Origin: Falsiroseomonas frigidaquae
GTDB taxonomy: Bacteria; Pseudomonadota; Alphaproteobacteria; Acetobacterales; Acetobacteraceae
Direction of reading: 5' to 3'
Assembly (NCBI RefSeq): GCF_012163145.1
Contig: NZ_JAAVTX010000006.1
Coordinates: 372,001 to 436,000 of the forward strand
Length of the DNA stretch: 64,000 bases
Notes under the pieces: model-generated
Database searches by the model: none
Told to the model about the DNA's origin: nothing
Seen by the model: only the letters and a program-made list of their open reading frames with translations
Program-made: the position numbers and the translations under genes
In this document: piece after piece, positions 19,821 through 28,153 of the stretch
How positions within the stretch are numbered: position 1 is the first letter of the stretch
Layout of the letters: each line of letters opens with the position of its first letter

Positions 19821-21083
19821 ATGCCGGGAGTCCTGCTTTCCGCCAGCGCCCTGTTCGGCGGCGTCGCGCTGCTGCTGACCGGGCACGGGCTGCTGACCCT
19901 GCTGCTGCCGCTGCGCGGCGTGGAGGAGGGCTTCGGCCCGATGGCGATCGGGCTGCTCGGCTCGGCCTATTTCGCCGGCTTCGTTGCGGGCTGCCTGCAT
20001 GGGCCGCATCTGGTGGGGCGCGCGGGGCATATCCGCGCCTTCGCGGCGGTGGTCTGCGGCGTCTCCGCCGTGGCCTTCGCCTATCCGCTGCTGGTGGGCG
20101 AAGTGGCCTGGGCGCTGATGCGCTTCGGCTTCGGCTACGGGCTGGCGGTGTTCTATCTGGTCGTCGAATCCTGGCTGAACGACCGCGCCACCAATGCCAC
20201 GCGCGGCCTGCTGCTGGGCACCTACGTCATGATCAACCACGCCGCGATCGCGGCGGGGCAGATGATGGTGCTGGCCTATCCGGTGGCGGGGTTCGAGCTG
20301 TTCGCGGTGGCCGGCATCCTGATCAGCGTTGCCGCCATTCCGGTGGCGCTGACCCGGGCGCCACAGCCCACGCCGGTGACGGATGTGCGCTTCCGGCCGG
20401 GCAAGCTGTGGCGCGCTTCCCCGGTGGGGCTGGTAGGCAGCCTGATGGTCGGGCTGGCGAATGGCGCCTTCTGGGGCCTGGGCGCGGTGGCGGCCACCGG
20501 TTTCGGGCTGGATGAGAATGGCGCCGCCCTGTTCATGACGGCGGCGGTGCTGGCCGGCGCCGTGACGCAGATGCCGATCGGGCGCCTGTCGGACCGCATG
20601 GACCGGCGCTTCGTGCTGGCCGGGCTGCTGCTGGCCTCCATCGCGGTGGGGCTGGCGCTGGGGCTGCTGGCGCCGCAGGGCGCGCTGCTGCTGGCGCTGG
20701 CGGCGGCCTTCGGCGGCGTCGCGCTGCCCTGCTATTCGATCGCCGCCGCGCATGCCTACGACCATGCGGACCCGGCCGACTATGTGGGCACCGCGTCGTC
20801 GCTGCTGCTGGTGAACGGGCTCGGCTCCATCATCGGGCCGATCGGCGCCGCGATCCTGATGCGGTCCTTCCCCGGTGGCGGGCTGTTCCTGTTCATCGCG
20901 CTGACCCAGGCCGGGCTGCTGGGCTTCGTGCTGTGGCGCCTGCGCCAGCGCGCCGCCCCCGCGCCGGAACTGCGCGAGAGCTTCGACATGGCCGCCACAT
21001 CCCCTGCCATGGTCGGCGCCGTCATCACGCCCGGGGCGGATGCCGAGGCGGAAGAGCCCGCGCCGGCAGCGACGCCGGTCTGA
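19821..21083 (+). CDS. MFS transporter (YcaD-like)
   Basis: A 420-residue major facilitator with 12 predicted transmembrane helices in two halves. The loop 2-3 region is GCLHGPHLVGRAGHIRAFA, the sequence FYLVVESWLNDRATNATRG resembles YcaD-type members, and loop 8-9 reads GRLSDRMDRRFVL. A proline/alanine/glutamate-rich cytoplasmic tail closes the protein. It begins six bases after the BCCT stop, so both are probably co-transcribed. The substrate is unknown. Its TGA directly abuts the stop of the convergent Bug gene, forming TGATCA. Confidence 0.85.
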   Translation: MPGVLLSASALFGGVALLLTGHGLLTLLLPLRGVEEGFGPMAIGLLGSAYFAGFVAGCLHGPHLVGRAGHIRAFAAVVCGVSAVAFAYPLLVGEVAWALMRFGFGYGLAVFYLVVESWLNDRATNATRGLLLGTYVMINHAAIAAGQMMVLAYPVAGFELFAVAGILISVAAIPVALTRAPQPTPVTDVRFRPGKLWRASPVGLVGSLMVGLANGAFWGLGAVAATGFGLDENGAALFMTAAVLAGAVTQMPIGRLSDRMDRRFVLAGLLLASIAVGLALGLLAPQGALLLALAAAFGGVALPCYSIAAAHAYDHADPADYVGTASSLLLVNGLGSIIGPIGAAILMRSFPGGGLFLFIALTQAGLLGFVLWRLRQRAAPAPELRESFDMAATSPAMVGAVITPGADAEAEEPAPAATPV

Positions 21084-22070
21084 TCAGCCGAGGCGCGCGC
21101 CCGAGGCCCGCACCGCCGCGCCCCAGCGCGCCCGTTCCGCCTGGATGAAGGCGGCGAAGGCATCCGGGTTCATCGCCGGCGCCGGTTCCGCACCGCGGGC
21201 GCGCAGCGCCGCCACCACGGATTCCTCACGCAGGCCCTCGGTGAAGGCGGCGTTCAGCCGTTCGATCACCGGGGCGGGCGTGCCCGTGGGGGCGAAGATG
21301 CCGTCCCAGGCGCTGACCTGGAAGCCCGGCAGCACGGAGGCCACGGTCGGCAGGTTCGGATGGGTTGCCAGGGTGGTGGCGGAGGTGACGGCCAGCGTCC
21401 GAACCGCGTCGTTCTGCATGGCGGCGAAGGCGGCCGGGATCAGCTCGATCGCCAGGTCGATCCGCCCGGCGGCCAGGTCCGTCATCGCCGCCGCATTGCC
21501 GCGATAGGGCACGTGCAGGATGTCCACGCCGGCCGCCATCCGGAACATCTCCGCTGCGATGTGCCCGGTGGTGCCGTTGCCGGCCGAGCCGTAGCTGGCC
21601 TTGCCCGGATTGGCCTTCAGCCAGGCGATGAGCTGCGGCAGCGTCTCCACCGGCAGGTCGCGCTTGACCAGCACCACCAGCACGATGCGCGACAGCGGCG
21701 CGACCGGGACGAAATCCTCATGCGGGCGGAAGCCGAGCCGCGGGTACAGCGCCTCGTTGATCGCATGGGTGCCGTTGGTGCCGTAGAACAGGGTGTAGCC
21801 ATCCGGCGCCGCGCGGGCCGCGACCTCCGCCCCCACATTGCCGCCGGCGCCGGGGCGGTTCTCCACCACGAAGCTCTGGCCCAGCCGGGCCTGGGCCGGG
21901 CCGGTGGCGAGGCGCGACAGCGTGTCCCCGCCGCCGCCCGCCAGGAAGGGCACCACCAGCCGGATCGGCCGGTCCGGCCAGCCCTGCGCCCGGGCGCCGC
22001 CCGCCGCCAGCAGCAGCCCGGCCGCCAGCGCACCCCGCCGCGTCATGCGCGGCCCGTTCCCCAGACCCAT
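21084..22070 (-). CDS. Bug family (TctC) periplasmic substrate-binding protein
   Basis: A 328-residue periplasmic receptor. The leader, MGLGNGPRMTRRGALAAGLLLAAGGARAQ, has a twin-arginine-like RR. Family motifs are WPDRPIRLVVPF, GGGGDTLSR, VENRPGAGGNVGAE, APDGYTLFYG, SYGSAGNGTTGH and HVPYRGN. The ATG at 22070 has GGGGAGAG six bases upstream; an ATG at 22046 also gives a signal peptide. It lies 31 bases after the M29/NicX-like gene and seems to be the last gene of the liv-type operon, giving that cluster a second binding protein. No space remains for a terminator before the convergent MFS gene. Confidence 0.88.
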   Translation of the reverse strand: MGLGNGPRMTRRGALAAGLLLAAGGARAQGWPDRPIRLVVPFLAGGGGDTLSRLATGPAQARLGQSFVVENRPGAGGNVGAEVAARAAPDGYTLFYGTNGTHAINEALYPRLGFRPHEDFVPVAPLSRIVLVVLVKRDLPVETLPQLIAWLKANPGKASYGSAGNGTTGHIAAEMFRMAAGVDILHVPYRGNAAAMTDLAAGRIDLAIELIPAAFAAMQNDAVRTLAVTSATTLATHPNLPTVASVLPGFQVSAWDGIFAPTGTPAPVIERLNAAFTEGLREESVVAALRARGAEPAPAMNPDAFAAFIQAERARWGAAVRASGARLG

Positions 22071-22101
22071 TGCTTCTCTCCCCATTCTTGTTGTGCGCCG
22101 G

Positions 22102-23289
22102 TCAGACCGGCCAGGCTTCCAGCAGGTCCACCGGGTCGCCATAGGTCTCGGCGAGTGTCCGCACCTTCGGGTCGCGCAGCGACAGCAGGTAGCCATCCTC
22201 CACCAGCGGGCGGTTCCCCGCCGTCACCGTGGCGTCGTAGAGCACCAGGTCCATGTGGATGTGCGGCTCCTCCCAATTCGGCATCACCCGGCGCAGGTAG
22301 TCGGATGGCTTGGGCGCGTTGATGCCGACATGCAGGCTGCCCGGGGAGTTGGGGCCGGCCGGGTAGATGTCGAAGCGCGGCGCCTTCGGGTTGTGGCCGC
22401 AGCCCAGCTCCTCCAGCGTGCCGCCGATCAGGTAGTCGCGCATCACCTCCGCGGCGAAGCCCTCGCCATGGACGGCATGCACCAGGTCGTCCTTGAACTC
22501 GACGCCGACCGGGCTTTCGAAGGGCCTGTCGAAGCCCACCGCCCAATTCGCCCAGACGGTGCCGGTGATGCCGACCTTGTCCTCCGGCTGCAGGCCGACC
22601 ATCGAGTATTCGAACAGGTTCGGCCCATGCGTCGGCAGGTAGTGCACGTAGCAGCCCGGCTCATCGGCGATGTTGTGGCCGCGCCAGCGATTATGCTTCC
22701 GCAGATGCTGCAGCATGGCGTTCGTGTAGGGGATGCGGAGATCCGTGCCGCGGGGGTCGGACAGGCGCAGGGTGAAATCGCCCTGTTCGGGGAACAGCCG
22801 CCCGGTGGCGCGGATGATCTCGCCCAGCAGGTCCAGCGGGAACTGCGCCTGCGGCGTGTGCAGCAGATGCAGGTCGCGGAAGAAGGTGATCTTCACCCAG
22901 CGCTGCCCCTGGTTGCGGCGCAGCCCGATGCAATACGGATCGAGCACCGAGGCGAACCAGGTGGAGACCACGAAGGTGGCGCGCGACAGCAGCGCCTTGG
23001 CTTCCTCCGGCACCGTCACGTAGCGGGTGCTCTCCCCCATATAGCTGGCGAAGGTGGCGCCGCGGCCGCGTGCCAGGCCCTGCACCGCCTGGATCACGCG
23101 GGGGTCCAGCAGCGGGTCGGTCAGCATCACCACATGGTCGCCGGGCCGGATCGCCATCACCCGGCAGAAATTGTCCACGCCCCGCATATACGCGCCGATA
23201 TCGGCGGGCGGGTGCTGCACGGGGCGTGGCAGGCCGCGGCGCGTCGGCGCGGCCAGGATGTCTTCGATGCGCGTCGGGAAGCGCGACAT
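22102..23289 (-). CDS. M29 aminopeptidase / 2,5-dihydroxypyridine 5,6-dioxygenase (NicX)-like protein
   Basis: A 395-residue protein resembling the family that joins M29 aminopeptidases (aminopeptidase T) and the ring-opening dioxygenase NicX. Visible are a nucleotide-free N-terminal half (IRPGDHVVMLTDPLLDPRV), a conserved HGEGFAAEV segment, GSLHVGINAP, and the C-terminal metal site PHIHMDLVLYD. NicX uses an H-x-D pair plus another His to hold iron, and HMD with the upstream His fits. It could therefore open a pyridine-type ring or be a peptidase; sequence alone does not decide. The neighbours are an ABC importer, a GAF protein and a Bug receptor, which supports a catabolic role for an imported compound. 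Confidence 0.65.
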   Translation of the reverse strand: MSRFPTRIEDILAAPTRRGLPRPVQHPPADIGAYMRGVDNFCRVMAIRPGDHVVMLTDPLLDPRVIQAVQGLARGRGATFASYMGESTRYVTVPEEAKALLSRATFVVSTWFASVLDPYCIGLRRNQGQRWVKITFFRDLHLLHTPQAQFPLDLLGEIIRATGRLFPEQGDFTLRLSDPRGTDLRIPYTNAMLQHLRKHNRWRGHNIADEPGCYVHYLPTHGPNLFEYSMVGLQPEDKVGITGTVWANWAVGFDRPFESPVGVEFKDDLVHAVHGEGFAAEVMRDYLIGGTLEELGCGHNPKAPRFDIYPAGPNSPGSLHVGINAPKPSDYLRRVMPNWEEPHIHMDLVLYDATVTAGNRPLVEDGYLLSLRDPKVRTLAETYGDPVDLLEAWPV

Positions 23290-23356
23290 GGGGTTTCCTC
23301 CGCCGGGTCGTTCAGACCCTTACATACCTAAGTATTGCGGAGGCGCGGCGCCGCCG

Positions 23357-23383
23357 TCCAGCCCCCGGATGCAGGGGGCTGGA
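23357..23383. terminator. strong intercistronic hairpin
   Basis: TCCAGCCCCC (23357-23366) pairs perfectly with GGGGGCTGGA (23374-23383) around a 7-base loop. It lies between the GAF gene and the M29/NicX-like gene, which are transcribed leftward. No T run follows on the minus strand, so it may be a partial terminator, an mRNA stabiliser or an attenuator separating expression of the transporter from the downstream enzyme. Confidence 0.6.
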
Positions 23384-23409
23384 TTGCCTCGCCTTCGGGC
23401 GCGGGCCGG

Positions 23410-23904
23410 CTACGCCTCGGAGATCACCTTCAGCACGCCCGGCACGGCCAGCGCCGCGAATTGCTGCGCGGTCGCGATATCGCCCTCATTGTACCAGCCG
23501 GCCTCGTGCAGCAGGTTGATGGTGGCGATGGTGCGGCCGTCCCAGCGCACCGGCACGTTCAGCACGCTCTCGCAGCCCAGGCTGCGGATCAGCTCGTGGT
23601 CGTAGAACACATCGGTGATGTCGGCGTAGGTGTACCCGATATAGGGCACACCTTCGTTCAGCACCTTGGCGAACCAGGGGGTCGGGTTGATCGGCTTGCG
23701 GCCGCCTACCGGGTATTCCTTCGGCATGTTGGAATAGTAGCGCTGGCTTTCGCTCGCGCCCGGATGGATCACCAGGATGGTGAACAGCTTGTGGCCGATC
23801 GCCTGGCCCATGGCGGCATCGAGCGCGGCGAACAGTTCCTCCGGCTGGCCGGGCTGGATCATGGCGCTGACGACGGAGGCAAAATCGGGAACGGGGCGGG
23901 TCAT
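23410..23904 (-). CDS. GAF domain protein
   Basis: A 164-residue soluble protein consisting of one GAF-type small-molecule sensor domain (KLFTILVIHPGASESQRYYS, GCESVLNVPVRWDGRTIATINLLHEAGWY, then a helix with DIATAQQFAALAVPGVL). No output domain is present. The ATG overlaps the livM stop by 4 bases, which places it firmly in the transporter operon. Stand-alone GAF proteins in such clusters might bind the imported ligand or a metal, but the function is unknown. Confidence 0.75.
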   Translation of the reverse strand: MTRPVPDFASVVSAMIQPGQPEELFAALDAAMGQAIGHKLFTILVIHPGASESQRYYSNMPKEYPVGGRKPINPTPWFAKVLNEGVPYIGYTYADITDVFYDHELIRSLGCESVLNVPVRWDGRTIATINLLHEAGWYNEGDIATAQQFAALAVPGVLKVISEA

Positions 23905-24803
23905 GGGAACGCCTTGGTACGGGTTTTCTCGGGGATCAGGCCCTGCGGCCGGAAGCGCAGCAGCAGGATCAGGCTCAGCGCGATCGCACCCTCACGCAGC
24001 GCCGCCTTCTGCACGGGGCTGACGCCGGGGATGATGGCGGAGAGGAAGCGGGTGGATTCCAGCAGCGCGATGACGAACAGCGCGCCGATGATGGCGCCCC
24101 GCATGGCGCCGACGCCGCCGGCGGTCAGCGCCAGCACGATGTAGATGGTCAGCAGCGGGGCGAAGCCGTCCGGCGCGATATAGGCGTTGTAGTGGGCATA
24201 CAGCGCCCCTGCCCCGCCCAGTACCGCGGCGCCGATGGTGAAGGCGCGGACCTTGAACCACAGCACCGGCTTGCCGGCGACGGCGGCGATGTCCTCATCC
24301 TCGCGGATCGCGCGCAGCACCCGGCCGAAGGGCGAATGCGACAGGCGCGCCAGCAGCACGAAGACCACGGCAACCGCCGTCCAGACGATGCCGAGATAGA
24401 TCAGGTTGAAGCCCTGCGGCGAGACATCGCCGCGCCACGGCCCGGGAATGCCGGAGATGCCATCCGTGCCATTGGTCAGCCAGATCTCGTTCGACGCCAC
24501 CAGGCGGATCACCTCGGCGAAGCCCAGCGTGACGATGGCCAGGTAGTCGCCGCGCAGCCGCGCCACGATCAGCGCCATCACGGCGCCCGCGGCGGCGGCC
24601 ATCAGGGCGCCCGCCGCCCAGCCGAGCGGCATCGGCCAGAGCAGCTTGGTGGTCAGCAGGGCGGAGGCATAGGCGCCGACCGCGAAGAAGCCGACCAGGC
24701 CGAGATTGACCATCCCGGCCAGGCCCCAGATCACGTTCAGCCCCAGCGCCATCAGCGCGTAGAAGCCGGCGAAGACCAGCATGGCGACGAGGTAGGCTTC
24801 CAT
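23901..24803 (-). CDS. livM: branched-chain amino acid/amide-type ABC transporter permease LivM
   Basis: A 300-residue inner-membrane permease with about 8-9 helices. The LivM pattern is NLGLVGFFAVGAYASALL, RLRGDYLAIVTLGFAEVIRL and the ATPase-contact loop SPFGRVLRAIREDEDIAAVAGKPV. It pairs with LivH and the LivG/LivF ATPases to import amino acids, amides, urea or aromatic compounds. The ATG at 24803 overlaps the livH stop by one base (TGATG). The protein ends with the short Lys/Arg tail RPQGLIPEKTRTKAFP. Confidence 0.9.
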   Translation of the reverse strand: MEAYLVAMLVFAGFYALMALGLNVIWGLAGMVNLGLVGFFAVGAYASALLTTKLLWPMPLGWAAGALMAAAAGAVMALIVARLRGDYLAIVTLGFAEVIRLVASNEIWLTNGTDGISGIPGPWRGDVSPQGFNLIYLGIVWTAVAVVFVLLARLSHSPFGRVLRAIREDEDIAAVAGKPVLWFKVRAFTIGAAVLGGAGALYAHYNAYIAPDGFAPLLTIYIVLALTAGGVGAMRGAIIGALFVIALLESTRFLSAIIPGVSPVQKAALREGAIALSLILLLRFRPQGLIPEKTRTKAFP

Positions 24804-25675
24804 CAGTTGCGCGCCCCGAGAATGCCCTGCGGCCGGAACATCAGCACCAGCAGGATGGCGAGGAAGGCGGTGACGGTGCGGTAGGCGGGCGACAGAACCA
24901 CGCCGGCCAACTCCTCCCCCACCCCCACCACCATGGCGCCCAGCGCCGCGCCGGGGATCGAGCCCAGCCCGCCCACCACCGCGGCTGCGAAGACGGAGAG
25001 CACGACGCGAAAGCCGGTCAGCGGGTCGATCGAGGTGTCGATGCCGATCAGCATGCCGCCGCACCCCGCCAAGCCGCCGCCGAGGAAGACGGCCACGCGG
25101 GCGATGCGGTTGGGATCGACGCCCTTGATGTCGGCCAGCACGGGATTGTCGGCCACCGCCCGCATGGCGCGCCCCAGTCGCGAGAAGCCCAATAGAAGAA
25201 ACAGCCCGCCCGCCGCGACGATGGCGTAGCCGGTGTTCTGCAATTGCTGCGGATTGACGCGGATGCCGTCGAAGCGCCAGTCGCGCAGGATCGGCAGGTC
25301 ATAGCCGCGCAGGTCATTGCCGAAGCTGAAGCGGATGATGTTCTCCAGCAGGATGGTCATGGCGACGGAGGCGATGGCGACGGTCAGCGGCCCCGCCGGG
25401 CGCAGCGGCCGGAACGCCGCTTCCTCGGCCAGCAGCGACACCAGCCCCGCCACCAGGAAGGCCAGCGGCAGCGCCAGCCCGATCGGCCAGCCATACACCG
25501 CATTCGCCACCCAGCCGGCGAAGGCGCCGGTGGTCGCGAAGCCGGCGATGGCGAAGTTCGGGTAGCGCAGCACGGCGAAGATGCAGTTGAAGCCGATGGC
25601 GGGCAGCATCAGCACGCTGCCCGCCATCACGCCGTTCAGCAGGATCTGAACGATGTCACGCCAATCCTGGATCAT
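24803..25675 (-). CDS. livH: branched-chain amino acid/amide-type ABC transporter permease LivH
   Basis: A 290-residue permease with LivH features: LLNGVMAGSVLMLPAIGFNCIFAVLRYPNF at the start, the coupling loop GRAMRAVADNPVLADIKGVDPNRI, and GGLGSIPGAALGAMVVGVGEEL near the end. Its ATG at 25675 lies only six bases from the 105-bp tandem repeat array. The sequence GAGGG, at the edge of that array, stands six bases before the ATG as the apparent ribosome site. It is separated from its binding-protein gene livK by the array, but all five liv genes run the same way. Confidence 0.9.
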   Translation of the reverse strand: MIQDWRDIVQILLNGVMAGSVLMLPAIGFNCIFAVLRYPNFAIAGFATTGAFAGWVANAVYGWPIGLALPLAFLVAGLVSLLAEEAAFRPLRPAGPLTVAIASVAMTILLENIIRFSFGNDLRGYDLPILRDWRFDGIRVNPQQLQNTGYAIVAAGGLFLLLGFSRLGRAMRAVADNPVLADIKGVDPNRIARVAVFLGGGLAGCGGMLIGIDTSIDPLTGFRVVLSVFAAAVVGGLGSIPGAALGAMVVGVGEELAGVVLSPAYRTVTAFLAILLVLMFRPQGILGARN

Positions 25676-25681
25676 TTCATG

Positions 25682-26101
25682 CCCTCAGACGCCGGGCGCA
25701 CGCTCCGCGTGCTTGGCTGCGCGGCATAAGCCGCGGCGGCCATTCGGCCGCTCGGCCGCCGAAGATCGCCGGCCGCATGGTGCACACCCTCAGACGCCGG
25801 GCGCGCGCTCCGCGTGCTTGGCTGCGCGGCATAGGCCGCGGCGGCCATTCGGCCGCTCGGCCGCTGAAGATCGCCGGCCGCATGGTGCACACCCTCAGAC
25901 GCCGGGCGCACGCTCCGCGTGCTTGGCTGCGCGGCATAAGCCGCGGCGGCCATTCGGCCGCTCGGCCGCCGAAGATCGCCGGCCGCATGGTGCACACCCT
26001 CAGACGCCGGGCGCACGCTCCGCGTGCTTGGCTGCGCGGCATAGGCCGCGGCGGCCATTCGGCCGCTCGGCCGCCGAAGCACGCCGGCCGCAAGGCGCCG
26101 C
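25682..26101. repeat. four tandem 105-bp repeats between livK and livH
   Basis: Four near-identical head-to-tail copies begin at about 25682, 25787, 25892 and 25997, with an exact period of 105 bp; the last copy drifts at its far end. Each unit holds three inverted repeats: GCACGC-TCC-GCGTGC, GCGGC-ATAA-GCCGC (ATAG in copies 2 and 4) and CGGCGGCC with GGCCGCCG. The period is divisible by three, so frames stay open. One minus frame (25677-26111) gives an arginine-rich 144-residue ORF with four 35-residue repeats that ends one base before the livH ATG. It fills almost the whole livK-livH gap. I do not recognise it as a known element, and the ORF is not called as a gene. Confidence 0.9.
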
Positions 26102-26117
26102 AAGGGATCACGCCGCT

Positions 26118-27323
26118 TCAAACGAGTTCGAGCACCCGGTACGCACCACCCTCTGCCACCTCGTAGCGGAACTTCGTGCCGCGGATGTCGCCGCGCTCGT
26201 CGAATTCGCAGGGGCCGGAGGCGCCCTCGAAATTCACCGCGCGGCCGGCGGCGATCAGGCGCAGGCCGTCCGTGACGTTGTCCACCTTCTCGCCATCGCC
26301 CTGGCAGATCTTGCGGACATTGTCGCGGATCACGGTGCCGGTCGCCTCGCCGCCTTGGGCCGCGGCCAGGATCGCCATGGTGGCGTGGTCGTGCACCTGG
26401 GCCGAGTAGGGATCGACCTCGGTGCTGCCGAAGGCGGCCTTCAGGCGGGTAAAGGCGGGGCTGTTGAGGTCCGGGCTGGGCTGGAAGGTGGTCAGCCCAT
26501 TGGTCACCTCATTCGGCAGGGTGCCGAAGACGCTGGCCGGCGCGGCATAGGCGAAGGTGAAACGGCGACCGTCGAAGCCGGCGCGATACAGCTCCCGCAG
26601 CAGGATGGTCACGTCCGGCAGGTAGCCGTTCAGCATCACGGTGTCGGAGCGGCTGCGCATGATCTGGTCCACCTCGGACCGGAAGGCGGTCTTGTCGCGC
26701 TCGTACACGATGTAACCGGACACGGCGCCGCCGCCGGCACCCAGCGTCTGCGTCATCACATCCTGGCTGGATTGCGCGAAGGGCGACTGCGCCGCCATGT
26801 GGAACACCCGCTTGGCGCCCTTGCCCAGCAGCCACTTGCTCGCCGTCTCGATCTGCAGGCGGCTGTTCGGCTGGGTGCGGAAGATGTGGCCCTGATGCGG
26901 CAGCAGGGTGATGCTGTCGGCGCCGGAGACGGTGAACAGCGGCACCCGGTTCTCCCAGCACAGCGGCGCGACGGCGGTGGTGACGGAGGATGCCCAGGTG
27001 CCCATCAGCGCCTGCACGCGGTCCACGTCGATCAGCTTGCGCGCGCCGCGCACGCCGGCATCCGGGTTGGTCTGGTCATCCTCGAAGGCCAGGCGCACCT
27101 GGCGGCCCTTGATGCCACCGGCGGCATTCGCGGCCTCGACCACGCCCTGCATGGCGCGCAGCATCGCCGGTCCGTACGGGCCGCCGGCGCCGGTCAGCGG
27201 CGGCAGCGCACCGAACACCACCGGCTGGGTCTGCGCGAAGGCGCGGCCGCCAATGGCGAAGCTGGAGACCGCGGCGGCGGCCCCGAGCAGGGCGCCGCGG
27301 CGCCCGAGTTTCATCTGCATCAT
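26118..27323 (-). CDS. livK: ABC transporter substrate-binding protein, LivK type
   Basis: A 401-residue periplasmic binding protein of the Peripla_BP_6 (leucine/isoleucine/valine, amide, aromatic-acid) class. The signal peptide MKLGRRGALLGAAAAVSSFAIGGRAFAQ has a Tat-like RR. The mature part opens PVVFGALPPLTGAGGPYGPAM, with AANAAGGIKGRQVRLAFEDDQTNP and a cleft region LMGTWASSVTTAVAPLCWEN. It delivers the ligand to LivH/LivM. The ATG at 27323 follows GAAGGGAAG at seven bases. It sits between livF and the repeat array. The ligand class cannot be fixed; the operon's enzyme hints at a compound other than a simple amino acid. Confidence 0.88.
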   Translation of the reverse strand: MMQMKLGRRGALLGAAAAVSSFAIGGRAFAQTQPVVFGALPPLTGAGGPYGPAMLRAMQGVVEAANAAGGIKGRQVRLAFEDDQTNPDAGVRGARKLIDVDRVQALMGTWASSVTTAVAPLCWENRVPLFTVSGADSITLLPHQGHIFRTQPNSRLQIETASKWLLGKGAKRVFHMAAQSPFAQSSQDVMTQTLGAGGGAVSGYIVYERDKTAFRSEVDQIMRSRSDTVMLNGYLPDVTILLRELYRAGFDGRRFTFAYAAPASVFGTLPNEVTNGLTTFQPSPDLNSPAFTRLKAAFGSTEVDPYSAQVHDHATMAILAAAQGGEATGTVIRDNVRKICQGDGEKVDNVTDGLRLIAAGRAVNFEGASGPCEFDERGDIRGTKFRYEVAEGGAYRVLELV

Positions 27324-27354
27324 CCGTCAGCTTCCCTTCTGTTATTAGTGGCAC

Positions 27355-28104
27355 TCAGCCGCCCAGGAACAGGCGGCGCACTTCGGGGTCGGCAGCCAGC
27401 GAAGCGGCCGGCCCGGTGCGGGCGACGCGGCCATCGACCAGCACGATGCCATCCTCCGCGATCGCCAGCGCCTCCAGCGCATTCTGCTCCACCATCAGGA
27501 TGGCGGTGCCCTCGGCATGGATGGCGGCGATGTCGTCGAACAGGCTCTCGGCGGCCTTGGGGCTGAGACCCGCGGAGGGTTCGTCCAGCAGCAGCAGCTT
27601 CGGCGCCACCATCAGCGCCATGCCCATGGCCAGGATCTGCCGCTGACCGCCGGACAGGGTCCGCGCGGCGCGGCGGCGCTTCTCGGCCAGCATGGGGAAG
27701 CGGGTGAACAATGCCTCCACCCGCTGCGCCACGGTGGCGCGGGGTTCCAGGTAGCCGCCCATCTCCAGGTTTTCCCGCACCGAGAGGCTCGGGAAGATGT
27801 TCGCCTCCTGCGGCACGAAGGCGACGCCGCGGGCGGCGATGCCGCGCGGCGGCAGGCCGGTCAGCAATTCCCCGCCCAGGCGTACGCTGCCCGACTTGGC
27901 ACGCAGCATGCCGGCGATGGCCTTCAGCAGCGTGGATTTGCCGGCGCCGTTCGGGCCGACGATCGCGGCCATGCGGCGCTCCGGCAGCGCGACGGTGATG
28001 CCCTTCAGGATTTCGTCGGCCGCGCCATAGCCGCCGACGAGCGATTCCACTTCGAGAAGCATGCCGCGGTCACGATTCAGACCTCCGGTGCTCGTCGTCA
28101 TCAT
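27355..28104 (-). CDS. livF: ABC transporter ATP-binding protein LivF
   Basis: A 249-residue cytoplasmic ATPase with Walker A GPNGAGKST, Q-loop FVPQEANIFPSLSVRENL, signature LSGGQRQILAMGMALM, Walker B LLLLDEPSAGLSP and H-loop replacement MVEQNAL, typical of LivF. It energises the LivHM permease. The family usually begins at MLLEVESLVGGYG (28062); the reported ATG at 28104 adds 14 residues but has GGAG close by, so the start is not settled. It is followed by livK 31 bases downstream. Confidence 0.9.
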   Translation of the reverse strand: MMTTSTGGLNRDRGMLLEVESLVGGYGAADEILKGITVALPERRMAAIVGPNGAGKSTLLKAIAGMLRAKSGSVRLGGELLTGLPPRGIAARGVAFVPQEANIFPSLSVRENLEMGGYLEPRATVAQRVEALFTRFPMLAEKRRRAARTLSGGQRQILAMGMALMVAPKLLLLDEPSAGLSPKAAESLFDDIAAIHAEGTAILMVEQNALEALAIAEDGIVLVDGRVARTGPAASLAADPEVRRLFLGG

Positions 28105-28153
28105 GCCGCTCCGCGGCCGGATGCCGCCTGCGCCCTGCGGTCATCGTAACCGG

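Noticed and set aside
25682-26101. CRISPR array
   Set aside because: The repeats are directly adjacent 105-bp units with no unique spacers, and no cas genes are present.
25677-26111. 144-residue repetitive ORF within the 105-bp array
   Set aside because: Its openness is explained by the 105-bp period and lack of stops in GC-rich repeats; composition is not protein-like. Kept as a repeat, with the ORF noted.
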